Shown here: positions 22,710 to 33,806 of the stretch, piece after piece
Layout of the letters: each line of letters starts with the position of its first letter
How positions within the stretch are numbered: position 1 is the stretch's first letter
Assembly (NCBI GenBank): GCA_021234155.1
Contig: JAJEKV010000085.1
Coordinates: forward strand, 3,234,706 to 3,298,705
Reading direction: 5' to 3'
DNA length: 64,000 bases
DNA from: Isoetes taiwanensis
Taxonomy: Eukaryota; Streptophyta; Lycopodiopsida; Isoetales; Isoetaceae
The notes under the pieces: generated by a model
What the model saw: only the letters and a program-made list of their open reading frames with translations
The model's database searches: none
Told to the model about the DNA's origin: nothing
Made by a program: the position numbers and the translations under genes

Positions 22710-24014
22710 ATGGAGGCAGATTCAGAAGCTGATAGGGTGGACTCTGATGTCGCCCAGGTGAGTTCTGGAATCCTTAAACCTCACTCCAAAACCTTAGCAT
22801 TTGAACAAAATTTAATACTTAGTTTACACGACTGTGCCAGAGGCTTAGCTTGATCCGCATTCCCCTCCCGGTTCATTTACAAGAGATGCTCTCGATTGGC
22901 AATTGGAGTTGCATCCAAGGCCAAATGCAAGCTTCCATGCTGCTCCTGCTACTGAATTTTCCCTTGATGATGGGGAACAATCTTTGATTCTGGTGTACAC
23001 ATGTTTCATCCCAACAAATAGGGTTGCAGATTTTATAAAAGGCGAGGAGAACCGCCCAGGGTCCCATACAAATTTTTACAAGCGTGATTCTCGGCACAAG
23101 AAACCAGGACAGCTGAAGAGATTGGCAGATGAGAATTCACACCTAAGCCTTGTCAAGTAAGTAATTTTCTTGCATGACGTCCAAAAATGAATCTTGCAAA
23201 TTTAGGTTACAACTTGCCTACAATTCAGCTAACCTTGGCTGTTATGTGACAGCTATTGGTGTGCCTTTGGGCCACAAGATCATAGGGACCATCCTCCACC
23301 TGCAAACCAATCACGCAGGAGCAAAACCAATTTTAAACGGGGCTGCTTGTGCCACTTCAAAGCAAAGCAGTTGTATCTAAAGCATGAGTGCACAATGAAC
23401 CATATTGATAGCAAAGAGCAGGTTTGCCATGGTAGTGGAGATCCAACATGTAAGAACACAAGGCTTGAGCTTGCACCTCATTTATCCAAGGAGAAGAAGG
23501 ATTGGGCTAAGGATTTGATACAACAAAATCATTCAAACTCAACGGGGTCATGAGCAAGCACGAAGAGCATTGGAGCTTACAAAAGCAAATTAATCCAGAT
23601 AGACCAAGACATAGAGATGAATTTCTTGCAATGGATGACCTTCACAACTTATCTCGCAAGGTTGCTAGATCCACTTGGATGTTGCATCGAGATGTTGCTT
23701 TAAGTGTTAGAATGTGGGTTTCTCTTCATCCCGAGAGCGTGTTTTTGTATCAAGAGGGCAGGCCTTTTACTTTGGGTATAATGACTCCATTCCAGCTGAA
23801 AACTCTTTTGGAGCATGGAAAAGGTGAGGCAATTGCCATGGACTCCACCTTCAAAACTAATGACCATTGCTACAGTTTGTACACATGGTTGCTTTATGAC
23901 AGCCATGGGAATGGAGTTCCAGTAGCTTGGGTTCTCACATCTAGTGAAGAGGAAGAGGAGATCCGACCATGGCTTGTGGCCATGAAGGAACACATCCATA
24001 AGAATGATGTCTAG
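22710..24014 (+). pseudogene. MULE transposase remnant
   Basis: A first exon (22710-22757, MEADSEADRVDSDVAQ) ends at a GTGAGT donor. A second (22849 to about 23156) encodes DPHSPPGSFTRDALDWQLEL and NRVADFIKGEENRPGSHTNF and ends AA|GTAAGT. A third starts after TTTAG at about 23205. Its frame shifts near 23340 to give a Cys/His-rich segment (RGCLCHFKAKQLYLKHEC), and shifts again near 23540. The last segment holds the MULE DDE core start: AIAMDSTFKTNDHCYSLYT with the first catalytic D, then DSHGNGVPVAWVLTSSEE. The frame ends at 24014, so the second and third acidic residues and the C-terminal zinc finger are missing. The exon junctions are my reading of splice signals. Confidence 0.8.
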
Positions 24015-24364
24015 AAATCTATGTTTAGAAAGTATGTTTGTTTACATGATATGTTTGCACGATATGTCTAAATCAGAAGCCAAAATGCCATCAGCTTTCC
24101 ATATACTTTTAATGGCTCCGAGCCGACACAAATGGCCTGATACAAGGGGTTAGCAAGAAAAAAACTTTTAGCAGGAAAAGTGTGTTCTCAGAACAGATAA
24201 GTGTGTTTACAGATAACTGTTTTCAGATAATTGTTCTCATTCAACCTGTGCTGGAGTCTTCTTTGGCGTTTGACCTGTCACTATAGCCTAATGCAGTTTA
24301 CCTAGCATAAAAGAAAAGGACTTCCTGCAATTGGCCACTGCTGAAATGGTAAACCATTTTTTGG
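24015..24364. other. Spacer between the two convergent MULE genes
   Basis: About 350 bases with no open frame of note. A short degenerate direct repeat around 24180-24240 (CAGATAAGTGTGTTTACAGATAACTG) is the only structure seen. Confidence 0.5.
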
Positions 24365-26521
24365 TTATCTGCAAATGAAACGAAAGGGGAGGTCAATTTG
24401 GACCCTGCATAAACAATTTTTAAGAAAACAATACATGACTTTTTTACTTGCCTTCGGATAGGGTTCCTCGGGCTTCTTCAAAATGAAATCTTGGAGAAAG
24501 TACTTGGCATACAATATAGTGTAGATGCCACAATCAGATCCATTGTCTTGCTGAGGGCATGGCACACGAAGAAGGGGACATCTGTACCAGGCAGGCAGAT
24601 TGGCAGACCATGACTCGTGCACTTTCTTGAGAACACTGAAGCAAATAAAAAGTAATTCAGATAGTGATGACTAGACCAATACACACAAAACCAGCAAACT
24701 TACTTCATGGCAGCATTTTCCAAGGTTGAATGGTAGCCACTAACACAATCAAAGTGGAGCAACGAGGGTGTGTTCGTCCCAAGAGCATTGCAGATCTCGA
24801 CATCACAGTAGAATACATACAGACTCCAATGGCCACTGTAGTGTGCAAAAATCAGTGCTTGTGGGAAAAGAAAAAAAAAAATACACTAATGGGATATAGA
24901 AATGGTCAACCTACCTTCGGCATACGGGCAGCCAATACCAAAAAATTTGTTCCATTGGATCTTCCTCTTCATTTGAATCTTGTCTCTTCTTCTTCTGCTT
25001 CAATGGGGCTGGTGGGAGTGGGAGCAGCTTCGAGAAGAGGGCATCATGTTTGCAGAGATACATACCCATCAAACTAGGATGTATCCAGCAATGATGCTTC
25101 CTCTGATCAATGGGAATTGCATGGGATAGAATCCTGTTTTGTTTTGAATGCATGAGAGCAAATAAAGCAAAATTGGATTAAACCTGGACATCATGGTTTT
25201 TAAATTGAAACAGACATAGCAAATCAATTACACCATCTGACTTACATTAGATATGCCCCAACAGATTCCTCGTTCACCCATGATTTGAACATCTTTTCGG
25301 GATCGTCTGTGCCTGTCCGCTCAAAGCACTCTGCCTGGGCCTGCTCTATCACAAATTCACCTCTCTTGACAGAACCCCAGCACCATATTGGGCTCTTGAC
25401 GTGAATGGGCCATTGGCAGTTGTATGAAAGCACAATTTTCTTCCCAGATTTAGGTCTCCCAGTCCCAGCCATTGTAAAGAGGTCCTCTATCTGCTGTAAG
25501 GTGTGGAATTCAAGCTTAAAATCTGGAGCTAGGCTCAGCATTGTTCTCATGGGGCAGGACCCTCTCATTGGTTTTGATGGTGTAATCATATCAGAAACCT
25601 CTATTACAGCATGGGGCAGCAGAGGGGAAGGAAAAGGGGAAGGCTGATTCTTATGGCTACTTGAAGGACCTGGACTTACCTGGCTGCCCGAGGGCTCCGC
25701 TGATGGTGGTTCCTCTGACACAGCAGATCTGAGAATTTCTTCATTTAGGTCTGTCATGACACGGTTAACTTGGGAATTCCACTCGGATTCTCTTGTCTGC
25801 TTGTCGTCGACAGCCAAGGGATTCCACTCTTGCTCCTCAACACCCTCCAAGCCATAAACAGTTGCTATAGTCTTCGTATATTTGGCAATTCTAGCCTCCC
25901 TGTCTTTTTCCCACTCAGCATTCCTCCTGGCAACATACTCTGCAGCATATTTCTTGGCTGCTCCCTCCTTGTCTGCTATCGACCCCTTCATTTTAGAGAT
26001 CCGTTCCCAACCAATCTTCATTGCATGGTCTTGGCATCTTCTGAGATATCTTCTTTGATTCCGAAGATACCTGTACTCGGGGTCCATCCTGTAGGAAATA
26101 TGATAAGCCGAAAGGTCGCGGTTTGGCCTTCTCTTCTGCTTTGTTGTTGCCTGCCTTCGTCTACCCACTGGAGCTCCTTCCACAACAACGTCCAGGTTAT
26201 GCACATTGCTCATATGTGCCTGGAGCCTCAATCTTTTTTCGGTGTCCCATACACACCCGGGGACTAAGCAGCAATGCCTCTTTTTCTTGAGGGAGTAGTA
26301 GTATGCTTGCTTCATGTGATGCTCCTCTATTTCAGAGTCGTCATCACTGAAAGCTGCTTCAACCTCAGGAGGTAAACGCTCCCCTGTGCCTTCTTTCCCC
26401 TTCTTCTGCCTGTGCTTTCTTGGCAGATCCCTTCTTTGCCCCCTTTTCAAAAGCAACCGGATCCTTCCCTTCTCGGTACGCTGCCTTTCCTCTCTTCATA
26501 GGCGGGTTGGTACTCACCATC
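24365..26521 (-). CDS. MULE-borne Ulp1/C48-type cysteine protease gene with C2H2-like finger
   Basis: C48 proteases cleave SUMO-type conjugates; their role in plant MULEs is unknown. The main exon (about 26456-25242) has a basic N-terminus, an acidic patch (EAAFSDDDSEIEEHH) and a zinc-finger-like CCLVPGCVWDTEKRLRLQAHMSNVH (Cys, Cys, His, His). It then has a long charged helical region. Later exons follow at about 25131-24915 (MGMYLCKHDALFSKLL, then DPMEQIFWYWLP) and about 24840-24705 (HWSLYVFYCDVE, catalytic His; LLHFDCVSGYHS, catalytic Asp). The exon at about 24640-24450 has PCPQQDNGSDCGIY, with catalytic Gln and Cys. All catalytic residues are present. A more N-terminal start in another frame (MVSTNPPMKRGKAAY, near 26521) would need a frame change near 26390. 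Exon borders are approximate. Confidence 0.75.
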
Positions 26522-26759
26522 GAGTCGGAAGGCTCTCGAATCGATGGCATTCTTTTTGGAGCCCAAGATTCCACAAAAATAGAGCTTAGCTCTGTGGCAG
26601 CCCTGCCCTTCAATGCAAGCGGCCCAAGCCGGCGCCAGATGAACGGAGTTTGAGTTTCGGCTTGCCTCTCGGCCTTCATCAGGTGGGAGCGCGAGCTGAT
26701 CGGAACTAACACTGAGCGCATTCACCCGGGAAGAAGAACTCAAAGAACTCGGCCATAGC

Positions 26760-27084
26760 CAAAACAGTCGAGCTCATGCCTTCAAACAGGTTTACACGTG
26801 GCAAACAGCCATTTGCTCTTCTAAACCATTAGATTTCATTTCAAATTTAAAAATATGCTCTGTTCGACCATTACATAGACGAGGTTTCTTCGACTATGAT
26901 TGATATGGGACTCTTCAACTATGATTGATGTACCATTTAATAGTATAACACGCAATGCAAGGGAATAATATCACATGATTGACGTTCCATGCAATCCACT
27001 CTTCTTATCTAAGTTGCATGGCATTGTTCCACTGTCATTGGTGCAATATTTTCTGCCAAGCTTCCTAATTATTTACCATTGCAC
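26760..27084. other. Upstream region of the MULE protease gene
   Basis: No gene seen. It includes a duplicated word (TTCGACTATGATTGAT and TTCAACTATGATTGAT at about 26888-26930) and grades into the minisatellite. It presumably holds the promoter of the minus-strand protease gene. Confidence 0.4.
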
Positions 27085-28860
27085 CTAGTTGTCCAGACTA
27101 ACCACCACACCTAGTTGTCTAGGTTAACCATTGCAACCACATGTCCAGGTTTACCATCTCAAGTGCATGTCCAGGTTTACCATCTCAAGTGCATGTCCAG
27201 GTTTACCACTACACTAACTTGTCTAGGTTTACCACTAGGCTTAGTTGTCCAGGCTAACCATTGCACTTGCATGTCCAAGTTTACCATCTCCAGTGCATGT
27301 CCAAGTTTACCACTAGACTTTAGTGCATGTCCAGGTTTACCACTAGACTTCACATGCATGTCCAGGTTTACCATCTCAAGTGCATGTCCAGGTTTACCAC
27401 TACACTAACTTGTCTAGGTTTACCACTAGGCTTAGTTGTCCAGGCTAACCATAGCACTTGCATGTCCAAGTTTACCATCTCAAGCGCATGTCCAGGTTTA
27501 CCACTAGACTAACTTGTCTAGGTTTACCACTAGACATGGTTGTCTAGGTTAACCATTGCAACCACATGTCTAGGTTTACCATTTGACTTGCATGTCCAGG
27601 TTTACCACTACACTAACATGTCCAGGTTTACCATCTCAAGTGCATGTCCAGGTTTACCACTACACTAACTTGTCTAGGTTTACCACTAGACATGGTTGTC
27701 TAGGTTAACCATTGCAACTACATGTCATGGTTTACCATCTCAAGTGCATGTCCAGGTTTACCACTAGACTAACTTGTCTAGGTTTACCACTAGACATGGT
27801 TGTCTAGGTTAACCATTGCAACTAAATGTCCAGGTTTACCATTTGACTTGCATGTCCAGGTTTACCACTACACTAACTTATCCAGGTTTACCATCTCAAG
27901 TGCATGTCCAGGTTTACCACTACACTAACTTGTCTAGGTTTACCGCTAGACATGGTTGTCTAGGTTAACCATTGCAACTACATGTCCAGGTTTACCATTT
28001 GACTTGCATGTCGGGTTTACCACTACACTAAGCGGTCCGGGTTTACCATCTCAAGTGCATGTCCAGGTTTGTCTAGGTTTACCGCTAGACATGGTTGTCT
28101 AGGTTAACCATTGCAACTACATGTCCAGGTTTACCATTTGACTTGCATGTCCAGGTTTACCACTACACTAACTTGTCCAGGTTTACCATCTCAAGTGCAT
28201 GTCCAGGTTTACCACTACACTAACTTGTCTAGGTTTACCACTAGACATGGTTGTCTAGGTTAACCATTGCAACTACATGTCCTAGTTTACCATTTCACTT
28301 GCATGTTCAGGTTTGTTTACCACTACACTTAGTTGTCCAAGCTAACCATTGCACTTGCATGTCCAGGTTTACGACTACACTAACTTGTCTAGGTTTACCA
28401 CTAGACATGGTTGTCTAGGTTAACCATTGCAACTACATGTCCAGGTTTACCATCTCAAGTGTATGTCCAGGTTTACCACTAGACTTAGTTGTCCAGGTTT
28501 ACCATTACACTTGCATGTCTAGGTTAACCATTTAACTTGGAAGTCCAAGTTTACCACTAGGCTTAGTTGTCCAGGCTAACCATTGCACTTGCATGTCCAA
28601 GTTTACCATTTCAAGTGCATGTCCAGGTTTATCACCACACTAACTTGTCTAGGTTTACCACTAGACATGGTTGTCTAGGTTAACCATTGCAACTACATGT
28701 CCAGGTTTACCATTTGACTTGCATGTCCAGGTTTACCATGTCAAGTGCATGTCCAGGTTTACCATGTAACTTGGAAGTCCAAGTCTACCACTAGACTTAG
28801 TTGTCCAGGCTAACCATTGCACCTACTACCATTGTCCAGGCTAACCATTACACTTGTATA
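27085..28860 (+). repeat. 26-bp minisatellite with higher-order structure, inside the MULE
   Basis: About 65-70 head-to-tail units of about 26 bases follow the pattern TGTCYAGGTTTACCAYT followed by a variable NNACTNNCA-like tail. A higher-order unit of about six monomers (around 156 bp) is visible in 27480-28300, with monomer types recurring in the order ACTAGACATGGT, TTGCAACTACA, TTTGACTTGCA, CTACACTAACT. Open frames through it only reflect the periodicity. The core GTTTACCACT also occurs in the MULE terminal repeat. Confidence 0.93.
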
Positions 28861-29426
28861 TGCTAGGGTATTTGACATTAGGTTAGGGTGATTATGTGAC
28901 AATAGTTACTGTTAAGGTTGGTTATCCACTGATTTTGCTAAAAAACTTGATAAGTTGGGTTTTCTTAGCAAAAGAAAGCAGCATGCTAAAAAATTGTTAG
29001 CTTGACATGTATATTCAAAATGCACATTGGAGCAATGGAGGACATTACTAAAAAAAACACTTTCATAAAACCGTGGCAAAACAAGGGCAGAAAATAATAT
29101 TTATTTCTTTCCACAAGAAATAGATAGATGTCCACAAAAAATTCTTCCTGGACAAGCCGTGAACGGAGGCGTCATCGTGAACCAGGGCAGCATCAAGCCG
29201 TGAACGGAGGCGTCACACGGCAGCGGAGCCATTGCAGGAGCGGGTACGGGAGGTGATGATTGAGGGATCATCATTGTCCATAGCAGCGACGAGTCAATTC
29301 CTTAAGCGGGTGTGAGCGGTCCCTTTCCTTCGGTTCCAAACTTCCAATCCATAGCATGGGCTTGGGATGCATGCCTCGGATAGCGGATGGGCCATCCGGG
29401 ATGGCCGATGGATGATGCATTGGCGG
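28861..29426. other. Non-coding part of the MULE next to its right end
   Basis: No gene. At about 29156-29216 the phrase AAGCCGTGAACGGAGGCGTCA occurs twice, about 44 bases apart. The GC-rich subterminal part (29230-29426) contains GGATGGGCCATCC-like sequence, an imperfect extension of the inverted repeat. Confidence 0.5.
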
Positions 29427-29511
29427 GGCGATGGCTACCGGATCCATGGCCGAGCTTACCACGAATTCCTGCCCGGGTTTACCACTTCCCGGAGTAGGAA
29501 TACGGCGCTCC
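29427..29511 (-). repeat. MULE right terminal inverted repeat
   Basis: Read on the minus strand from 29511 it begins GGAGCGCCGTATTCC and matches 22222-22307. The outer 9 bases 29512-29520 (CCTGCATTC) are the right copy of the target duplication. Confidence 0.93.
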
Positions 29512-29520
29512 CCTGCATTC
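29512..29520 (+). repeat. 9-bp target-site duplication of the MULE, right copy
   Basis: CCTGCATTC, identical to 22213-22221 and directly abutting the terminal repeat. Confidence 0.93.
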
Positions 29521-29561
29521 AGCTTGTCATGTTTGAGAAGCCTCTCCTCAACCTCACAATT

Positions 29562-29676
29562 GCAGGCTTGTTGCAGGCCGCCTCAAATTTCAACAGAGAA
29601 ATATAGCATCGAATCTTTGCAGGCTTGTTGCAGGCCGTCTCAAATTTCAACAGAGAAACACAGTATCGAATCGAGG
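29562..29676 (+). repeat. Two tandem copies of a 55-57-bp repeat
   Basis: GCAGGCTTGTTGCAGGCCG followed by CTCAAATTTCAACAGAGAAA occurs at 29562-29618 and again at 29619-29676. Each copy also holds an internal short duplication of the GCAGGC word. Confidence 0.85.
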
Positions 29677-30840
29677 ATAAGGGCGTGGGCTGCTCAGAAA
29701 GGTTTGAGGGAGGGCTCTGCTCAAGGAACCTAAGCACCCAATTCGCAATTAAACCCAGAGGCAACAAACAGTGGGCGATCAATCAAGTCCGGCACATAAA
29801 TTATATATGAAGCACGATGCCGCATCATAAGGAAAACTCTGTTTTGATCATCTACCACCATAATTTATCGATGTTTTCCGATTCCAGTCTCCCTGTACTA
29901 AACGGAAATCCGGCTCTAATTTACTGGAACTGCCCCTTCTTTAAGAGGCATAATTTTGATTTTACACCACTATTCAAAGAATGAAACGAAATTACTCTAT
30001 CATTTTTTGCATCTGGAACACGAGTTATATCATGGAAAATCCTCGCCACAAACGGGATTCAATTCAGTTGTGCAAAAAATGAGGGTGCCTGCAGAGCTGG
30101 GAATCCGTCTGAGAGGCGTCAAATCATCGGTTGTAAGAGGTCAAGTATCAGGCTGATGGGTATGGCAGAAAGGGCAAGGAGTTGTCGGAGAAGTGGTCTG
30201 TCGTAGTTGCTCTCAGTGTGTCAAGTGTCAGGAAACACATATGTGCTAAACTAAAGCTTGAAATTAAAGAAACCACAAAAATTACCTCGTTCAGTTAGAC
30301 ACCGGAATTGGCAAACGGGGGATGCGCGCACGATCCTAGCATAGGCTTCAAGCGGTTTGATTGCCGGAGGAAGACGGGAAGCTCTGGGAGGGAGAGGCAT
30401 AGAAGGCAAGAGGGATACATGGTGAGCTGTGAGAATCAATAGTCGGGAAAAAATATCGTTTCCAAAAACACACATTATCTTAAGTTTACGCTGGCTTCTT
30501 TCCCTGAAAATAAATATACATAATTCCAAAATGACCCTTTTTGGAGCCGGAATTTTTCTTAATAATTATATATATAGGAGGATAATAAATATTATTATTG
30601 TAATATAATATTATCACAGAATCCCCAATAGTAGAAGCTCACCAAAAGTGATGGACCCTTACAGTATTAATTACGAATCGAACACTGGCGCCACCACATT
30701 CCCTTTGGTATTCATACGGCATTCAACTATAAAAACCTTATATTTTTCTTACGTATACAGAGAGGCAATAAAAAAAATCCATTTGGTGCACTCACATGTT
30801 TCATACCCCATAAACTAGGTGAACCCCCCGGGAAGCTTTC
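29677..30840. other. No gene identified
   Basis: Sequence between the MULE flank and the Gypsy remnant. Short open stretches on both strands (for example 30251-30529 minus) have no recognisable motif. AT-rich at 30540-30620 (TATATATAGG, ATAATATTAT). Confidence 0.5.
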
Positions 30841-31044
30841 TTAAGCTTCCAAACAAGCATAGAGAACCAACTTACTAATCTGAATCGAGCTAGTGCAGAG
30901 GAAATGCAAAACCTGCAAATGCAAATTGAGACACTACGACAAGGACAAAGACATGTTAGAAATCATAAATTTGCAAACTATGTAATGGGAAAATTTTCTT
31001 AATCTTGATTGAATAAACAGGGAGATGTTGGAGGTCCATAAATA

Positions 31045-31618
31045 TTGAGAAAAGATAGTGGGAGAAGCCACCAACGAGAATCTTCGATGCCCCTAAGCTC
31101 GCACTCTAGGCGGAGGAAAAGGAATAAAGAAGATGATACAGCATCATCTATGCTTATGAGCCAAGGGAAGGAAAGTTCTCATGCACAAAAGAAGTCATCT
31201 GCTTTAAAGGAGATTGCCAAGAAATACAAGTTGGAACTATTTGATGGTTTCAATAAGGATGGAGTTAAGACAGAAGCTTGGATTCATAAGGCTGAAAATT
31301 ATTTTGTTGTAAGACAAGTTCCTAAAGAAGAAAAGGTGGGAGTAGTGGCATTGAGTTTGAATGGAAATGTTTTAATGTGGTGGAATCATCAAGACATCAC
31401 ATAAGGTGAGATGGGGAAGTAGCTTGGGAGACTTTCAAGGAACTCTTCGTATCAAAATATTGTTCACCTTCCTTTCATATCAGACAGATGAATAAATTCA
31501 TGGAGTGTAAACAGAAAGGGCAATAATTGGATAACTACATACAAGAATTCTCCACTTTGGAATGACATTGTCCAAAGTTAGATTCAAAGGCAAGGAATTA
31601 TTCTATTAAGCAAGCATC
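31045..31618 (+). pseudogene. Gypsy gag, N-terminal part
   Basis: The frame encodes a basic leader (SRRRKRNKEDDTASS) and then a retrotransposon gag domain: ELFDGFNKDGVKTEAWIHKA, YFVVRQVPKEEKVGVVALSL, MWWNH. A stop at about 31402 and further frame changes lead to LFVSKYCSPSFHIRQM-type remnants near 31440-31490. An upstream stretch at 30846-30960 encodes a possible coiled coil (NRASAEEMQNLQMQIETL). It is interrupted by the LTR array at 31619. Confidence 0.75.
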
Positions 31619-32328
31619 TGATACGACACTAGCTTGGGGGCATGGCTCGGAGAAAGGATTTGCAGAAAACACTGAGGCAAGGGTTCTTTTTATTGATGAT
31701 AAACCTTAGGTGTTAAGCTACACTAAAGTACTATCGAAATCTAAAAGCAACCATTTAAACAACGAATTAATATAACTGCTAAAACAATGTGTTAACGAAA
31801 AAGAACAAACAAAAGGGAAACGTGACCAACGGCAGACGGAATTGCCGGATCAGCTATTATTAGCTGAAAAAGGTCCGAAGCAGGCCGAAAATAGCTCCTG
31901 CGCTATTGTAGCAGGCCGGATTACAGAAAAAGGTAGCTGGAATTAGCTTAAAGTGCAAAAGGTAAATCCAAGAATAGATCATACGCACCTTTTAGAATAG
32001 TATAAGAAGGAACTGATCTGCAGAATTATAGAGCCGTAAGTGCCTAGCATGATATAGAATCTTGTCAACAGTAGATCTCTTGGTAAATTGTGATTGAATT
32101 AAGAGTTCCCTTTAGCTCTAGAGAATTCCAGAGAATCCCAGAGAGGCTATCCAGCTGGTTAGCAGACTCTCAGAATTGGGAGGAATTTGAGCTTGGACTT
32201 GCTGTGTTTGCAAATCAGAGCCCGGTTGGGTGGATAAGTGGTGCCGAAAGATCTTAATCTGGAGGTTCCAGGTTGTTTTGAATAACCGTGTTTGATAGTT
32301 TTGCGGACAGAAGAACCCGTTTGTATCA
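31619..32328 (+). repeat. LTR 1 of the gag-only array
   Basis: TGATACGACACTAGC to GTTTGTATCA, 710 bp. It differs from the other three near its start (GACAC for GGCAC, GGGGGCATGG for GGGGGCGTGG). Internal inverted repeats (CAGCTATTATTAGCTG; CCTGCGCTATTGTAGCAGG) could fold in RNA. A primer-binding site TGGTATCAGAGC follows at 32331-32342. Confidence 0.95.
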
Positions 32329-32366
32329 AGTGGTATCAGAGCTGTTGTATCCTAGGATCCTGTGAA

Positions 32367-33608
32367 ATGGCCTATAACAAGTTTAATCTTTCTGTAGACC
32401 AGTATAATCAGGCTATGAATGCTGCTGCGCAGATTGCAGCACAGATTGGCATGCCTACATCTGCTAGTTTTGAGGAGAACCAGAGAAAACTTGAATATGT
32501 AGCAATTCTGTATGGGCACTTGCCAGACATATTCCAACAGCCTCCTTTGCCTGCAAACACGCCACCAGTTACTCCACCACCACCTGATTCTCCTACTGTA
32601 GTTACCAATGCCAAAACAGGTCGAATTAAGTGGTTAGAGAAGGTAGAAGGAATGCCGTCATATGCAGGAGATAAGCGGAGTCCACCAGCAGTTCTAGGAT
32701 TCCTGGCCAGTTGGGAAAGTTTCTTTGAAAGAGTAAAAGCTACGGAGGAGCAGAAACTGCAAGCTATGGATAAATATTTAACTGATGTAGCCAGAATATG
32801 GTGGCAAGGGCGTAAAAAGTTGTTACCGCAGATAAAAACTTGGGCAGCTTTTAGAAAAGCATTTGAGTCGCACAACTTACATGCAAATTATTACCCAGAT
32901 CTTAAAAGACAGTGGGATCTTTTTAAGCAAGGGGAACATGAATCGGTACATCACTTTTATTCTAAGTTTGCCTACTTAGCGGTACAGATGGGAGAATTAC
33001 AGCCAGGAGGACTATCTGAAAGTGAAGTGATGCGAAAATTCATAGCTGGATTACGAGATCCGTTATACGCAGAGCTATGCTTTGCAGAACCAGCGACTAT
33101 TGATGAAGCAGTGCGAAAGGCTGAAGCCGCAGAGATGAAACTCAATCCTAGTGCAGTACGGTATGATATCTGGGAGGGTTACCCTCAAGAGAAGAATTTT
33201 AAGTCAGACAATGGCAAGGGATCTGAAAGAGAGAATAAGAGGAGCAGAGTAAGTAATGATGAAACTCGTACGAAGAAAAGCAATGGAGAACGCGGGATGG
33301 CTAAAACACAGACAAACGCACCCCCGGGAGGATGTTTTATATGTGGCGGTCCACATTATAAGAATCAATGTCCAAAAGTTGTATCCAAAGGGGATTCTGA
33401 GCAACCAAAGGAGGATACTCGCGCTCCAAAGGAGGATACTCGAGCAAAAGCCCGAACATCTGCGCAGATTGCCCATGTTCGTATTGCAGAAGAAGTTCCT
33501 GAAAAGGTTCCTGAAAGTTCCCACGCTAACGCCAAGTTTGACAAAGAAAAGTACGAAGACTATGAAAGAAGTCGGCTTCAAATTGGCTACGTGGGTAAAA
33601 ATAAGTAG
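32367..33608 (+). CDS. Gag protein of unit 1 (413 aa)
   Basis: Gag packages element RNA into cytoplasmic particles. I choose the ATG at 32367 (MAYNKFNLSVDQYNQ), after the primer site, rather than the upstream in-frame start that would include it. Features in order: an N-terminal helical stretch, a proline-rich linker (PPLPANTPPVTPPPPDSP), and a retrotransposon gag core (FLASWESFFERV, DVARIWWQGRKK, LKRQWDLFKQGE, MRKFIAGLRDPLYAEL). A zinc knuckle CFICGGPHYKNQC of spacing C-x2-C-x3-H-x4-C follows, then a K/E-rich tail. It is open throughout and ends ...RLQIGYVGKNK. The CFICGGPH form is common in plant Gypsy gag proteins, so the protein is Gypsy-like although the primer site is the Met type. Confidence 0.9.
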   Translation: MAYNKFNLSVDQYNQAMNAAAQIAAQIGMPTSASFEENQRKLEYVAILYGHLPDIFQQPPLPANTPPVTPPPPDSPTVVTNAKTGRIKWLEKVEGMPSYAGDKRSPPAVLGFLASWESFFERVKATEEQKLQAMDKYLTDVARIWWQGRKKLLPQIKTWAAFRKAFESHNLHANYYPDLKRQWDLFKQGEHESVHHFYSKFAYLAVQMGELQPGGLSESEVMRKFIAGLRDPLYAELCFAEPATIDEAVRKAEAAEMKLNPSAVRYDIWEGYPQEKNFKSDNGKGSERENKRSRVSNDETRTKKSNGERGMAKTQTNAPPGGCFICGGPHYKNQCPKVVSKGDSEQPKEDTRAPKEDTRAKARTSAQIAHVRIAEEVPEKVPESSHANAKFDKEKYEDYERSRLQIGYVGKNK

Positions 33609-33806
33609 AGTAAAATGTCTGTGTAGACATGTGTGTGTGTGAATGGTTTGAGCATTGTATTCATTTGGTTTGAAATAATGGAAGTTTTTTTCAAATGAAT
33701 GTTGCTCTAGATTTAGAAGGGGGCAACTGTGACTGCAGCACAGAAGCCAGACCCTTAGAATTATCGGGCAGATGGTAAGTTTACCAGCCCAGAAGAAATC
33801 CTTTCA

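Larger units (their letters stand above)
22222..29511 (+). mobile_element. Mutator-like element (MULE) with transposase remnant and Ulp1-type protease gene, 7290 bp
   Basis: The ends are inverted repeats (22222-22307 against 29511-29427) and the flanks carry a perfect 9-bp direct repeat, so both boundaries are fixed to the base. Inside are a decayed MULE transposase on the plus strand (22710-24014), a convergent gene with a Ulp1/C48 cysteine-protease domain on the minus strand (24365-26521), and a 26-bp minisatellite (27085-28860). MULEs that carry Ulp1-like protease genes are known in plants (the Kaonashi and CUMULE types). The transposase is broken, so the copy is probably non-autonomous now. 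Confidence 0.93.

Noticed and set aside
27115-27512. Open reading frames within the minisatellite
   Set aside because: Their proteins simply repeat the period of the DNA (PGLPL-type phrases) and appear on both strands.
32292-32366. Upstream in-frame start for the gag protein of unit 1
   Set aside because: It would begin inside the LTR and translate the primer-binding site; the ATG at 32367 fits the usual gag position.
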